Assembly: GCA_904501885.1 (NCBI GenBank)
Contig: CAJGCP010000015.1
Span: 1-48,705, forward strand
From: an uncultured Acetatifactor sp.
GTDB lineage: Bacteria > Bacillota > Clostridia > Lachnospirales > Lachnospiraceae
Length of the DNA: 48,705 bases
Reading direction: 5' to 3'
How positions within the stretch are numbered: position 1 is the first letter of the stretch; every line of letters begins with the position of its first letter. The notes below the pieces were generated by a model. It made no database searches. It saw nothing but the letters and a program-made list of their open reading frames with translations, and was not told where the DNA came from. The translations under genes were made by a program, and so were the position numbers. Of this stretch, positions 16,760-25,470 are shown in pieces.

Positions 16760-17710
16760 CTACTCAAACAGCACGCGATAAGCGCCGCCATAAATACCCG
16801 CATCATTTCCCAAAGACGCTAATAAGAACTCCTTCTTCGGTGCCGCGGGATAGGCATATTTCTGATAATATTTTTTGATATAATCAAGCACCACATCACC
16901 TGCTTTGGACACGCCGCCACCTACGATAAACGCTTCAGGCTCTACGACTGCAACTACTGCCGCCAAGCCCTTTCCAATGGCATCACCAAACTGTTCAGCC
17001 ACCTCTATAGCAAGTGCATCGCCTTCCTTCACTGCATCAAATACCACCTTGGCATTCATTTCCTGACCGCGCATTACGGAAGGACGATCATCTTTTTCCA
17101 ACAATTCCTTGGCAATTCTCGCCACTGCAGTTGCAGATCCATATTGCTCTAAGCAACCATATCCGCCACAACCACACTGTAGCTTGCAATCATCATTCAC
17201 ATGAATATGACCCACTTCACCGGCACCACCTGTGGCACCTACGATAACTTTGCCGTCTGCGATAATGGCAGCTCCCACACCGGTACCGATGGTAATCATC
17301 ACCACGTTTTTGTACCCCTGTGCGGCACCTCTCCAGTATTCTCCCATACCGGCCACATTCACATCGTTTCCGCCGATGACTTTCATGCCCGTCAGTTCTG
17401 CCAATGTTTGGGAAACATTCATTTCTTCCCATCCGATGTTGGCACTCCATGTCACATATCCATCGGCTGTCATAGAAACGGGAGCACCATATCCGATGCC
17501 TACCACTTCTTCGAAGGCAATGTTCTTCTCCGCCATCTTATTTCGAATGGCATTAGCAACATCGGGAAGTACCGGCTCCCCCTTCGGCACGGTACGGGTG
17601 GGAATCTCCCACTTTTCTACCAATTCTCCGGCGATGGTAAACAGCCCCATCTTGGTGGTAGTTCCACCGATATCCACACCAAAGCAATACTTTTTCTCCA
17701 TACTTATCAT
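16760..17710 (-). CDS. ROK-family glucokinase
   Basis: Cytoplasmic sugar kinase, most likely glucokinase. The ATP-binding motif DIGGTTTKMG is near the N-terminus, then GGNDVNVAGMGEYWRGAA and the ROK signature with the zinc motif CGCGGYGCLEQYGS and upstream His in GHIHVNDD. The ending IVGGGVSKAGDVVLDYI is the usual second phosphate site. About 316 residues, typical for Firmicutes GlcK. Two starts are possible: ATG 17710 (AAGGGG close upstream) or ATG 17701 in MEKKYCFG. It follows the NahK-like kinase by 40 bases on the same strand, so the two are probably one operon handling hexoses or hexosamines. Confidence 0.9.
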   Translation of the reverse strand: MISMEKKYCFGVDIGGTTTKMGLFTIAGELVEKWEIPTRTVPKGEPVLPDVANAIRNKMAEKNIAFEEVVGIGYGAPVSMTADGYVTWSANIGWEEMNVSQTLAELTGMKVIGGNDVNVAGMGEYWRGAAQGYKNVVMITIGTGVGAAIIADGKVIVGATGGAGEVGHIHVNDDCKLQCGCGGYGCLEQYGSATAVARIAKELLEKDDRPSVMRGQEMNAKVVFDAVKEGDALAIEVAEQFGDAIGKGLAAVVAVVEPEAFIVGGGVSKAGDVVLDYIKKYYQKYAYPAAPKKEFLLASLGNDAGIYGGAYRVLFE

Positions 17711-17750
17711 CAATCCCCTTGGGGATTCCTCTCTATGAATCTTGTTCAGA

Positions 17751-18842
17751 CTAGCAGTATTTCTCCACAATACGCATCATCTGATCCCATTTTTCTTCCA
17801 TGTCTTTTACCAACTTGAACTGGGTTCTGCAACGGTCCAGATTATGTCCGTCTCTGTGTACCTTGAAGTATACATCGCCCTCCAGGTAGTCTGTCAGGAA
17901 GCGCATACCGCATTCAAAGGTCATGGTCTTCGCACCCAAAGGAAGCAATTTAACTTCTGCCTCTGTGAGTCTGCCATCGCAACCTTCCAAGAATCCCTTT
18001 GCGTAAGCATCGAACAATTCCATGCTGCAGCTTACTTTGGACAAGTCCTTCTCATCTTCTGCAGCGGTACTTGCACCGAAACGGATGGAATCACCGAAAT
18101 CATTGGCTGCCAATCCGGGCATAACGGTATCCAAATCGATAACACAGATTCCCTTACCGGTCTTAGCATCCAACATAATATTATTCAACTTCGTATCGTT
18201 ATGTGTCACACGAAGAGGCAACTTGCCGGAATTCAAAAGGCTCATCTGCTCGCCTGCCAGGTCCTCTCTATCCAACACGAACTGAATCTCTTCACGGACG
18301 CTGTCTGCGCGGCCCATCTTATCCTCTGCCACAACCTGACGAAATCTCTCGAAACGCTTCTTGGTATCGTGGAATCCGGGAATGGTCTCCACCAACTGTT
18401 CTGCAGGGAAATCAGCAAGCATACTCTGGAAGTGGCCAAAGGCAACCGCACTCTCGTAAAAGTCCTCCACGGAACGCACCTGATCCACACTAACGGAGTC
18501 CTCAATAAACAGGAACAAGCGGTAAAATCCGGTCTCATCCTGATGGAAAGGCGCATTATCCCAAGTGCAAATCAGATTCAAGGTCTCTCTGTCCGGGTCC
18601 CCACCGGCCTGCACGATTTTATCCCTCAGGAAGGTAGTCACCTTTTGAATATTAGAAATCACACCTTCAGGATTTGTAAAAATCGTGGTGTTTATTCTCT
18701 GTAAAATATATCTTCTTCCGGTGGTGGATACCACAAGGTAAGTATCGTTGATATGTCCGTTACCATAAGGTGAACACTCTACTACTTCGCCCTCAAGCTG
18801 AAAATTCTTTAATGCCGCTTTCGCGTACTGTGTCTTCATCAT
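17751..18842 (-). CDS. APH-fold kinase, NahK-like (N-acetylhexosamine 1-kinase family)
   Basis: A 363-residue protein of the aminoglycoside phosphotransferase superfamily. YGNGHINDTY near the N-terminus and the catalytic loop THNDTKLNNIML, followed by VIDLDTVMPG (metal-binding Asp), match the N-acetylhexosamine 1-kinases, which phosphorylate the anomeric position of GlcNAc/GalNAc, better than they match antibiotic kinases or choline kinase. A tandem ATG (18842, 18839) with AAGGAGG upstream marks the start; the frame is open further upstream but without a better site. It lies directly before the ROK glucokinase. Substrate is inferred; no lacto-N-biose phosphorylase is adjacent. Confidence 0.78.
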   Translation of the reverse strand: MMKTQYAKAALKNFQLEGEVVECSPYGNGHINDTYLVVSTTGRRYILQRINTTIFTNPEGVISNIQKVTTFLRDKIVQAGGDPDRETLNLICTWDNAPFHQDETGFYRLFLFIEDSVSVDQVRSVEDFYESAVAFGHFQSMLADFPAEQLVETIPGFHDTKKRFERFRQVVAEDKMGRADSVREEIQFVLDREDLAGEQMSLLNSGKLPLRVTHNDTKLNNIMLDAKTGKGICVIDLDTVMPGLAANDFGDSIRFGASTAAEDEKDLSKVSCSMELFDAYAKGFLEGCDGRLTEAEVKLLPLGAKTMTFECGMRFLTDYLEGDVYFKVHRDGHNLDRCRTQFKLVKDMEEKWDQMMRIVEKYC

Positions 18843-18872
18843 AAATCCTCCTTGGATAAATCTAAATCTTAC

Positions 18873-18917
18873 AAAAATAAATCCAGAGACAATGCTCCGC
18901 ATCATATCTGGATTTAT
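18873..18917 (-). terminator. Intrinsic terminator after the APC permease
   Basis: An 11-bp stem ATAAATCCAGA / TCTGGATTTAT, with a further small ATGC/GCAT pairing in the loop, runs into TTTTTG on the minus strand. It lies about 60 bases after the permease stop and before the NahK-like gene, so it separates the two units. Confidence 0.75.
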
Positions 18918-18979
18918 ATTATCACATTTTATAGTTTATGTACATTCATTTTTTCAGGAAAAATGTTAATTTCTCCCAA

Positions 18980-20362
18980 CTATTTCGCGCTCTTGCCATC
19001 CTCACGGTAAAAGAACTTTGCAATGAACATTACAATTGCGGTAATGATGAGGAAGAACAGTACGGGGAAGGAAAATTCGCCATTTGCAGCAGCTGCCTGA
19101 TATTTCATAATACCATGAGCATAAACCGCGCAAACAACCAATGCCACGCAGCTCACAATGGCCAATGCAGGCACAATAATTCTCTTGCCAAAGCCCAGTT
19201 CTTTGTCCTTGAACATCATCACAAAGATGGGAATATAGAATGCATACAGTGCCACAATTACCAACTCGCTGGAATCGAAGCTGAACAAACCGAACCAATT
19301 CTTTTCACTTAAGTTTGCCCCAAAGAAATATACCATCCAAACCATAGAAATCAGCGCACCAAAGAAGGTAGAGTTCATGGGCATATTGGAAGCCTCGTCA
19401 ACCTTGCCAAAAAGTTTGGGATTGGGACCGTGTCCACGTGCTGCAATGGAGTACAGGTTACGGCTGTTTGCCATCACCAGACCATTGGTGGTACCCAAAC
19501 AGGAAACCACAATAAATACAGAGAGCAATGTACCCCAACCATTTCCAAACAGGTTCTTAAACGCCTGGGTGGAACCGGATGCCATCAGTTCTTCCTTGGT
19601 AATTGCGCCGCAAATACCCAAGTAGTAGAAAATGTAAATTGCAACAATCACGATGATACCAAAAATCAGTGCCAAAGGCAGATTCTTCTTGGAATTCTTC
19701 AATTCTGCATTGATGGTAGTAGCCAGAATCCATCCTTCAAAAGCAAATGCCAAAGCTACTACAGAGGCAGACAAACCACCCACAAAAGAAACGCTGGACT
19801 CCGCACTTGCCTGGAAGTTCTGCATCAACTGCCCATTGGACAAACCGGAAATAATACCAACCACTGCCATGAGGCAAAGAGGAATCAACTTAATCACGGT
19901 AGTAGAAACCTGCAATTTACCGGCAAGTTTAGGCGCAACACCATTCACAAACGCTACTGCCACCAAAATCAAACCAGCCACTGCCAATGTCTCGCCGCTA
20001 GTAATGCCAAAACCGAACAACTGACAGAGATATCTGGCTGTTACCCAACCAAGAACGGAGGTGATGCCGGGGGTATAAATAAAAGTCATATACCAACCAA
20101 GATAATATGCATATTTGGAACCACAAGTAGCCTCTGCATAGTCTACAAGACCGTTGACCTTCTCGTACTTCTGCGCCAAGATGCTGAACGCATACACACA
20201 GAAGAACGCGATTAAACCAACGGCTGCAATCGCAAGCACACCTGTGAGCACGTTTCCGTCAGTTACATTCAATACGGATTCCGTCTTAAAGAAAATACCG
20301 GATCCGATTACGATGCCGACTACAAGAGCAATCGCTGTAGGTAATCCATATCTTTTTTCCAT
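18980..20362 (-). CDS. APC-family amino acid permease
   Basis: A 460-residue membrane transporter with about 12 hydrophobic segments. The N-terminal motif ALVVGIVIGSGIFFKTESVL is the consensus substrate-binding unwound helix of APC transporters (GSGIF). AFAFEGWILATTINAELKN matches helix 6 and its following loop, where AFEGW is the usual family motif. It probably exchanges or imports amino acids by proton or antiport coupling; the substrate is unknown. AAAGGG precedes the ATG; a promoter and a terminator flank it, so it appears monocistronic. Confidence 0.92.
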   Translation of the reverse strand: MEKRYGLPTAIALVVGIVIGSGIFFKTESVLNVTDGNVLTGVLAIAAVGLIAFFCVYAFSILAQKYEKVNGLVDYAEATCGSKYAYYLGWYMTFIYTPGITSVLGWVTARYLCQLFGFGITSGETLAVAGLILVAVAFVNGVAPKLAGKLQVSTTVIKLIPLCLMAVVGIISGLSNGQLMQNFQASAESSVSFVGGLSASVVALAFAFEGWILATTINAELKNSKKNLPLALIFGIIVIVAIYIFYYLGICGAITKEELMASGSTQAFKNLFGNGWGTLLSVFIVVSCLGTTNGLVMANSRNLYSIAARGHGPNPKLFGKVDEASNMPMNSTFFGALISMVWMVYFFGANLSEKNWFGLFSFDSSELVIVALYAFYIPIFVMMFKDKELGFGKRIIVPALAIVSCVALVVCAVYAHGIMKYQAAAANGEFSFPVLFFLIITAIVMFIAKFFYREDGKSAK

Positions 20363-20402
20363 AATTTAAACCCTTTCTATGTAGGTAAAATTTGATACCT
20401 CA

Positions 20403-20432
20403 ATTCTAACACTACTTGATGCATTTTGTCTA
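20403..20432 (-). promoter_or_regulatory. Promoter of the APC permease gene
   Basis: TAGACA (20427-20432), 18 bases, TAGAAT (20403-20408) on the minus strand, 41 bases before the ATG at 20362. The rest of the 167-base gap to the MBL gene shows no other clear element. Confidence 0.6.
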
Positions 20433-20529
20433 CAGATTTCTCTTTAACAGGGTAAATTAGCACATTATCATCACGACAAAGCATAAAATCCATCAAATTT
20501 AATATATTTTATATGTACGTTCCGGATTA

Positions 20530-21210
20530 TTATCCACAAACATCTTCCATAATCACCTGATTGCCCACTCTTCCCGGTAAAATGGAGGGGTCATGAAACA
20601 GCAGTGGCACGTAATCATCTCCATGGTAATCTTGAATGAATTGTTTGCTAATCTCAGGATTACAAGTGGCCCCTGTAGGAATTTGATTATCGAAACACGC
20701 CTGCACATAACACTCATCTCCGCAAAACAGATATTTTTTATTACCATGATGATAGATAGCGACACTAGAACCGATAGAATGACCACCAATTTTGCGTATA
20801 ATAAGGTTAGGACCAAGGCTGGTCTCCTCCTCAAACATCTCCACCTTAGAATTCTCAGGAATAAACTTCTTAGTAGGCGCATACTCTTCCGCCTGAATAT
20901 GTATCACCGCATTTTTGAAATCCCCTATAGCTTCCACGTGGTCGCGGTGCCGATGGGTGAGAAATACATCCGTGATTTCTTCCGGCTGCAGACCATATTC
21001 CTTTAAAGCCTCCACAGGGCTGCAAAAACAGGACATCTCAAATCCAGCACCGTCATTACAGCCAACATCCACCAAAATATTGCGCGTTCCATCCTGAATC
21101 AGATAAAACACAAAAGAAATCGGCAACATAACGTCCGGTGCGCCTCCGGCAAAGATATATTTCTCATTATAGATAGATTCACCATATTTTAATACAACGA
21201 TTCTTCGCAT
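20530..21210 (-). CDS. MBL-fold metallo-hydrolase (N-acyl homoserine lactonase-like)
   Basis: A 226-residue metallo-beta-lactamase-fold hydrolase. The dinuclear zinc motif is THRHRDHVEAIG, with His86, His88, Asp90 and His91; further ligands are in GGHSIGSSV and FCGDECYV. The layout, with ILVDVGCND and a long loop before the HxHxDH, fits the AHL-lactonase-like group, but many members act on other lactones or esters. The ATG at 21210 is correct: the in-frame GTG upstream lies inside the GAGGAG binding site. No quorum-sensing genes are near. The 440 bases upstream hold a repeat cluster and no gene. Confidence 0.88.
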   Translation of the reverse strand: MRRIVVLKYGESIYNEKYIFAGGAPDVMLPISFVFYLIQDGTRNILVDVGCNDGAGFEMSCFCSPVEALKEYGLQPEEITDVFLTHRHRDHVEAIGDFKNAVIHIQAEEYAPTKKFIPENSKVEMFEEETSLGPNLIIRKIGGHSIGSSVAIYHHGNKKYLFCGDECYVQACFDNQIPTGATCNPEISKQFIQDYHGDDYVPLLFHDPSILPGRVGNQVIMEDVCG

Positions 21211-21350
21211 CGCCAGTCTCCTCACTATCTTCCCGTTATATGTTTTTCTGATTAATTTACACTTCTCTGCGACAAACGCAATAAACTATCGTTATTATAC
21301 GCACAAACCTTGCCATCGGTCAATACTCAACTCCCCCTTGGGAACATCCC

Positions 21351-21538
21351 TGCACGGCAGATTATGTTCGGTTGGAGTTTGTGGTTTTTACCCACTACGT
21401 GTAATTTACGGAGATGCAGGATGTAATTTTCAGTCGAAAGCCTGAAACTTTACATACTGGGCATATTTTTTTGTGGTGCAGGATGTAATTTCTAGTTGAA
21501 TTACTGGCACATTACATGCTGGAAACATTTTTTTCGGC
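21351..21538. repeat. Tandem 62-bp intergenic repeat, two clear units and one degenerate
   Basis: Units at 21415-21476 and 21477-21538 both begin TGCAGGATGTAATTT, both carry an inverted TTACATNCTGG copy about 30 bases later, and both end in ATTTTTTT. They agree at roughly 70 percent of positions. A third, decayed unit seems to precede them (21351-21414). Each unit can fold with ATGTAA pairing to TTACAT. The whole 21226-21650 gap between the MBL gene and tRNA-Met has no convincing gene; it contains these repeats, an unsupported 19-codon frame at 21544, and a terminator. Confidence 0.65.
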
Positions 21539-21614
21539 TAGGGATGGTAACACAGAAACCAAATGGGATGATACCAGAAAGAATTCCGGAAGAGATGACA
21601 TAAGATGCAATACA

Positions 21615-21646
21615 AACAGAAAAACCCCCGAAAATTCGGGGGTTTT
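21615..21646 (-). terminator. Terminator of the tRNA-Val/tRNA-Met unit
   Basis: Stem AAAACCCCCG / CGGGGGTTTT with a short A/T loop, followed by TTTTTCTG on the minus strand, begins 5 bases after the tRNA-Met 3' end. Confidence 0.85.
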
Positions 21647-21650
21647 AGCA

Positions 21651-21724
21651 TAGCGAGAGGGGGATTTGAACCCTCGACACTACGGGTATGAACCGTATGC
21701 TCTAGCCAACTGAGCTATCTCGCC
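21651..21724 (-). tRNA. tRNA-Met (anticodon CAT)
   Basis: Full cloverleaf on the minus strand: acceptor GGCGAGA paired with TCTCGCT (one G-U at the end), D arm GCTC/GAGC, anticodon stem TACGG/CCGTA with loop TTCATAC, T arm GAGGG with loop TTCAAAT. The discriminator is A; CCA is not encoded. The paired first acceptor position suggests the elongator form rather than the initiator. It is the second tRNA of a two-tRNA unit. Confidence 0.93.
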
Positions 21725-21747
21725 ATATATACCAACCTATGTTGGAG

Positions 21748-21820
21748 TGGAACCTATAGGGCTCGAACCTATGACCCTCTGCTTGTAAGGCAGATGCTCT
21801 CCCAGCTGAGCTAAGATTCC
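21748..21820 (-). tRNA. tRNA-Val (anticodon TAC)
   Basis: Cloverleaf on the minus strand: acceptor GGAATCT/AGGTTCC, D arm GCTC/GAGC, anticodon stem TCTGC/GCAGA with loop CTTACAA, T arm ATAGG/CCTAT with loop TTCGAGC. Discriminator A, no encoded CCA. It is the first tRNA behind the promoter at 21854-21882; a CCAAC/GTTGG hairpin lies in the 23-base spacer to tRNA-Met. Confidence 0.93.
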
Positions 21821-21853
21821 ATTTCGTCGATGGCTTTCGCAACCGACTTTGTT

Positions 21854-21882
21854 AGTATACTATGTGCTTTCTTGTTTGTCAA
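21854..21882 (-). promoter_or_regulatory. Consensus promoter of the tRNA-Val/tRNA-Met unit
   Basis: TTGACA (21877-21882), 17 bases, TATACT (21854-21859) on the minus strand, 34 bases before tRNA-Val. Confidence 0.88.
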
Positions 21883-21926
21883 TCATTTTTTGGTGGGATT
21901 TTTTATTCTCCTTTTCGTGAGGTTTC

Positions 21927-22607
21927 CTATTCTCCCAAATAAAGTTCAAACTGATTGTTTTTTAATGCAGCAGCCAACTGCTCCGTGGTTTTCAAGCGCT
22001 GGTTCGTCCTGATTCCATACGTCTGGCTAAAATTCGTACTATGCTTGTCGCCCCCTGCAATAAAAACCTTACCACTGGTTTTGAACGTTGTGACTGCCAG
22101 TTCATTATCCTCAAAACTATTTCCGTGATTATAAATCTCAATTCCGTCAACAAATGACAAATCAGGCATTGCATAAGGGTCGGGAATATAATCGCGCACT
22201 CGAAAGGGATGGGCATATGCAATAAATCCATCGTTTTCTCGAACAAATTCTGACCATACCGCAATGTCTTTCGTTTTTAACTGCGGATTGGCAATGAGGA
22301 GTTCCGGGCAAATTCCATAAACCAAAATTTCCTTTGCGCCTCCATAGCCCTCCTCAATCCCAAAAAGAAGATCAAAATCAAGTTTTTGCGCTATATCAAG
22401 TGCCTCGTAATAACTCCGCGCATACTCTTTCACATACTCCTGCCAAGAAAGGCTCCGATCAACACCGGTATTACCATGTAAAAAGTGGTTTGTAAGTGCA
22501 AAGCCCGTCACACCAATCTCTTCATAACGCTTTATCATATCTTCAACCGAGCTTATGCCACAGGCACTGCCACCTTTAGAATGTACATGCAAGTCGTATA
22601 TAAACAT
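21927..22607 (-). CDS. PHP-domain metal-dependent phosphoesterase
   Basis: A 226-residue single PHP domain. Metal ligands are visible as His7 and His9 in YDLHVHSKGG, His in ALTNHF, Glu in GIEEGYG, His in AYAHPFR, and the final AGGDKHS, the usual D-x-H pair. Such proteins hydrolyse phosphoesters, for example nucleoside phosphates or oligoribonucleotide ends; the substrate here is unknown. The C-terminal region KTTEQLAAALKNNQFEL fits the family ending. AGGAG precedes the ATG. It is 67 bases downstream of the GH43 gene on the same strand. Confidence 0.85.
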   Translation of the reverse strand: MFIYDLHVHSKGGSACGISSVEDMIKRYEEIGVTGFALTNHFLHGNTGVDRSLSWQEYVKEYARSYYEALDIAQKLDFDLLFGIEEGYGGAKEILVYGICPELLIANPQLKTKDIAVWSEFVRENDGFIAYAHPFRVRDYIPDPYAMPDLSFVDGIEIYNHGNSFEDNELAVTTFKTSGKVFIAGGDKHSTNFSQTYGIRTNQRLKTTEQLAAALKNNQFELYLGE

Positions 22608-22674
22608 GTTTGCTCTCCTACCGGTTCTTATGAGTGTATATTCTTAACAGTATTTCTATTGCCCGTCCATGTCT

Positions 22675-23568
22675 TTATACATCGGCAATGACAAGTTGAT
22701 CGTCCACCTCTTTGATGGGTACGAATACAGTCCGTTCCTTCATCTCTTCTGTTGGTCTGTTAGGACAATGCAGACACAAATACTTCTGACCGTCCACATC
22801 CGCAAAAATCATACCATGTCCACCGTCATAGCCGCCGCCCTGTTCAATTGTAAAAAACGGAGCATCCGGTTGTTTCCAGGGGCCTTCCACAGTGCCGCTT
22901 TCACTTTCTGCCACGGCCACACAGTATTTTCTGTCAGAATCATAGAAATTTGACCACAGCATCAAAAGGCGCTTGTTCTCGGTGGTATACATAAAACAAC
23001 CATCTGTTACACAATCATTGGTCCAAATAGGGGCATCCGCGCGGAACAATTCCACCGGTTCTGATATCATTTTGCTCAAATCATCAGACAATCGCGCCAC
23101 ATCCATACGACCAATGCGGTCGTCCGTGCAGGTCCACTCATGTACATACACAAGCCAGGATTGTCCTGCCTCATCCACATACAAAGTGGCATCAATGGAA
23201 TCCCTATCATGTGGTGTTACATGACCGTCGCTGATTTCCACAAATGGTCCTGTAGGGGAATCCGAGCGCAGCACGGTACATCCGCGATGCTGTGTCTTCT
23301 TAGAAAAATAAGTGCATATCATATAGTACTTTCCACGATAATAGTGTACTTCCGGAGCCCACAACTGCTTCAGGGCATCTTCAGGGCGTACATACACCGG
23401 CTGCGGAGTTCTCTTCCACTCCCCATCCAATCTGCCACTGTCGTTCACATAGCATCCCCACTGGGCATCATCCCAATCCGAACCTACAGCAGTGCCATAC
23501 AGATAGTATACGCCATCCACCACCAAAACAAAGGGATCCCGTAAACCTTCTACATTTGTGATAATCAT
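22675..23568 (-). CDS. Glycoside hydrolase family 43 protein (cytoplasmic beta-xylosidase/arabinosidase-like)
   Basis: A 297-residue five-bladed beta-propeller enzyme. The catalytic base is Asp11 in GLRDPFV, the pKa-modulating Asp sits in SIDATLYVDEAG, and WAPEVHYYRGKYYM is the characteristic blade motif. GGYDGGHGMIF near the C-terminus supplies the conserved His region. No signal peptide, so it would act on imported oligosaccharides. GH43 enzymes mostly cleave arabinose or xylose from plant polysaccharide fragments; specificity cannot be read from sequence. AGAGGAGA precedes the ATG. No sugar transporter is adjacent, which is unusual for such genes. Confidence 0.88.
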   Translation of the reverse strand: MIITNVEGLRDPFVLVVDGVYYLYGTAVGSDWDDAQWGCYVNDSGRLDGEWKRTPQPVYVRPEDALKQLWAPEVHYYRGKYYMICTYFSKKTQHRGCTVLRSDSPTGPFVEISDGHVTPHDRDSIDATLYVDEAGQSWLVYVHEWTCTDDRIGRMDVARLSDDLSKMISEPVELFRADAPIWTNDCVTDGCFMYTTENKRLLMLWSNFYDSDRKYCVAVAESESGTVEGPWKQPDAPFFTIEQGGGYDGGHGMIFADVDGQKYLCLHCPNRPTEEMKERTVFVPIKEVDDQLVIADV

Positions 23569-23637
23569 AGACTATCTCCTCTTAATATACCAACCTTGCA
23601 TCCCAACAATCATTACAACATCTGTAATATCTTGATT

Positions 23638-25404
23638 TTACATTCTCTCAGGTGCCTCGAAGCCCAGCACATCGATACAACTTTCCAGCACACGACAGGT
23701 CACCTGAAGCAATGCAATCAAGCTCTGCTTTCTCTCTTCATTCTCTTCACCTAGAATTTTTGTCTCGTGATAGAAATGATTGAAAGCATTCGCCAAATCA
23801 TAGATATATGCACACACCTTATGAGGTGCGATTTCTTCGTATGCGGACTGCATCATGGTATTGAACTGTACCAACTGCATTTCCAAAGCCTTTTCAGACT
23901 CATTTCCTGCTGCCAATAATTGCAAATTGTCCAAGCTTCCGCCCTGCTCCACGAACTTATTCATAATGGATTTCATACGGACAATGGTGTACAGGATGTA
24001 GGGACCGGTATCTCCTTCAAAGGAGGTAAATCTGTCAATATCAAACACATAATCCTTGGAAGCCTGGTTGGATAAATCTCCGTATTTCAAAGCGGAAATC
24101 GCTACGATATCCGCCACCGCCTTGGCTTCGTCTTCCTTCATCTGCCGACCTTCCTGAATTTTGCGGAACATCTCTTCCTTAGTGTCACGAATCAGATTTT
24201 CCAGACGCATCACGCCGCCGTCGCGGGTCTTGAAGGGTTTGCCGTCAGCGCCATTCATCGTACCAAATCCCAACCACTGCAATTTGGTGTCGTCGTTCAC
24301 CAGCTTGGTCTTTTTGGCACAGCGGAATACCTGCTCAAAATACAGTGCCTGACGCTTATCGGTGAGATAAATCATCTCGTCCGGTGCATATAGACGCATA
24401 CGCTCCATAATGGTTGCCAAATCAGTGGTATTGTAAAGTGCAGCCCCGTCGGACTTTAGAATCATACAAGGGGGCATTTCCTTCGTATCGGTTTCTTCCT
24501 TTACATCCACTACTAAAGCGCCATCACTGATGTAAGCGTACCCGCCCGCCTTCATGTAATCCACCATTTCAGGGATTAAATCGTGGACATCACTTTCGCC
24601 CTTCCACAAATCAAACTCCACATTCAGACTGCCATAGTTTTTCTTCAAGTCTTCAATGGAAACATTCATAATGTGCTTCCACAGCGCACGATGTCCCCTC
24701 TCACCATTCTGCAGTTTAAAGGTAGCCTCCATGGCTGCCGCCTTAAACTCGGGGTCTTCTTTTGACTTTGCGCTTGCCGCCGGGTAGATTTCCTCCAGTT
24801 CGGATACAGTGAAAGGTGCCTCTACAGGATACTCACCCTGATAATTTTCATCAAAATACACCAACTCCGGCTTGCGTTCATTCAATCCGGTAATCACCAG
24901 ACCCATCTGTAATCCCCAGTCGCCCAAATGTACATCACCAATCACATCATGACCTACAAATCTACAGATACGCTTGATACTCTCGCCGATAACCGCAGAA
25001 CGGATATGTCCCACATGAAGGGGCTTTGCCACATTAGCTCCGCCGTAGTCCACAATAATTTTCTTAGGAGTCTCAGGCATTTCCATGCCAAATTTAGCAT
25101 CTGCCGCCATGGTTTTTACCACACTGAGCAGATACTCTTCCGAAAGCTTCAAGTTCAAAAATCCGGGAGCTACCGCTACCGCTTCTTTGAAGACTTTACT
25201 ACCTTCCAATTTCGCAGCTACATCATTTGCAATCATGATTGGCGCCTTTTTATACTGTTTTGCACCGGCCATAGCGCCGTTGCACTGATATTCACAAAGG
25301 TCAGGGCGATTGGAAATTGTCACCTTGCCAAGGGCAGCCTCATAACCTGCTGCCTCAAATGCCTGTCCCATTTCTTCCGATAATAAATCTAATATTTTTT
25401 TCAT
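23638..25404 (-). CDS. argS: Arginyl-tRNA synthetase
   Basis: Charges tRNA-Arg; class I synthetase of 588 residues, a normal length. The N-terminal additional domain recognises the tRNA D-loop. The HIGH motif is within GGANVAKPLHVGHIRSAVIGE; the central domain has DGALVVDVKEETDTKEMPP and MIYLTDKRQALYFEQVF; the anticodon-binding C-terminal domain ends with VLGFEAPERM. As in most ArgS there is no full KMSKS; FKTRDGGVMRL takes its place. AGAAAGG lies upstream of the ATG. queH is 66 bases upstream on the same strand. No T-box leader was seen. Confidence 0.97.
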   Translation of the reverse strand: MKKILDLLSEEMGQAFEAAGYEAALGKVTISNRPDLCEYQCNGAMAGAKQYKKAPIMIANDVAAKLEGSKVFKEAVAVAPGFLNLKLSEEYLLSVVKTMAADAKFGMEMPETPKKIIVDYGGANVAKPLHVGHIRSAVIGESIKRICRFVGHDVIGDVHLGDWGLQMGLVITGLNERKPELVYFDENYQGEYPVEAPFTVSELEEIYPAASAKSKEDPEFKAAAMEATFKLQNGERGHRALWKHIMNVSIEDLKKNYGSLNVEFDLWKGESDVHDLIPEMVDYMKAGGYAYISDGALVVDVKEETDTKEMPPCMILKSDGAALYNTTDLATIMERMRLYAPDEMIYLTDKRQALYFEQVFRCAKKTKLVNDDTKLQWLGFGTMNGADGKPFKTRDGGVMRLENLIRDTKEEMFRKIQEGRQMKEDEAKAVADIVAISALKYGDLSNQASKDYVFDIDRFTSFEGDTGPYILYTIVRMKSIMNKFVEQGGSLDNLQLLAAGNESEKALEMQLVQFNTMMQSAYEEIAPHKVCAYIYDLANAFNHFYHETKILGEENEERKQSLIALLQVTCRVLESCIDVLGFEAPERM

Positions 25405-25470
25405 AAACTAACATACCTTTCTTACATCTGTTTATGTATTGTTATCATGCTCATATTATAAATCAAGGAC

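Noticed and set aside
21544..21603. 19-codon frame after the 62-bp repeats
   Set aside because: No separate ribosome site, no support beyond an open frame; most likely chance or a remnant.
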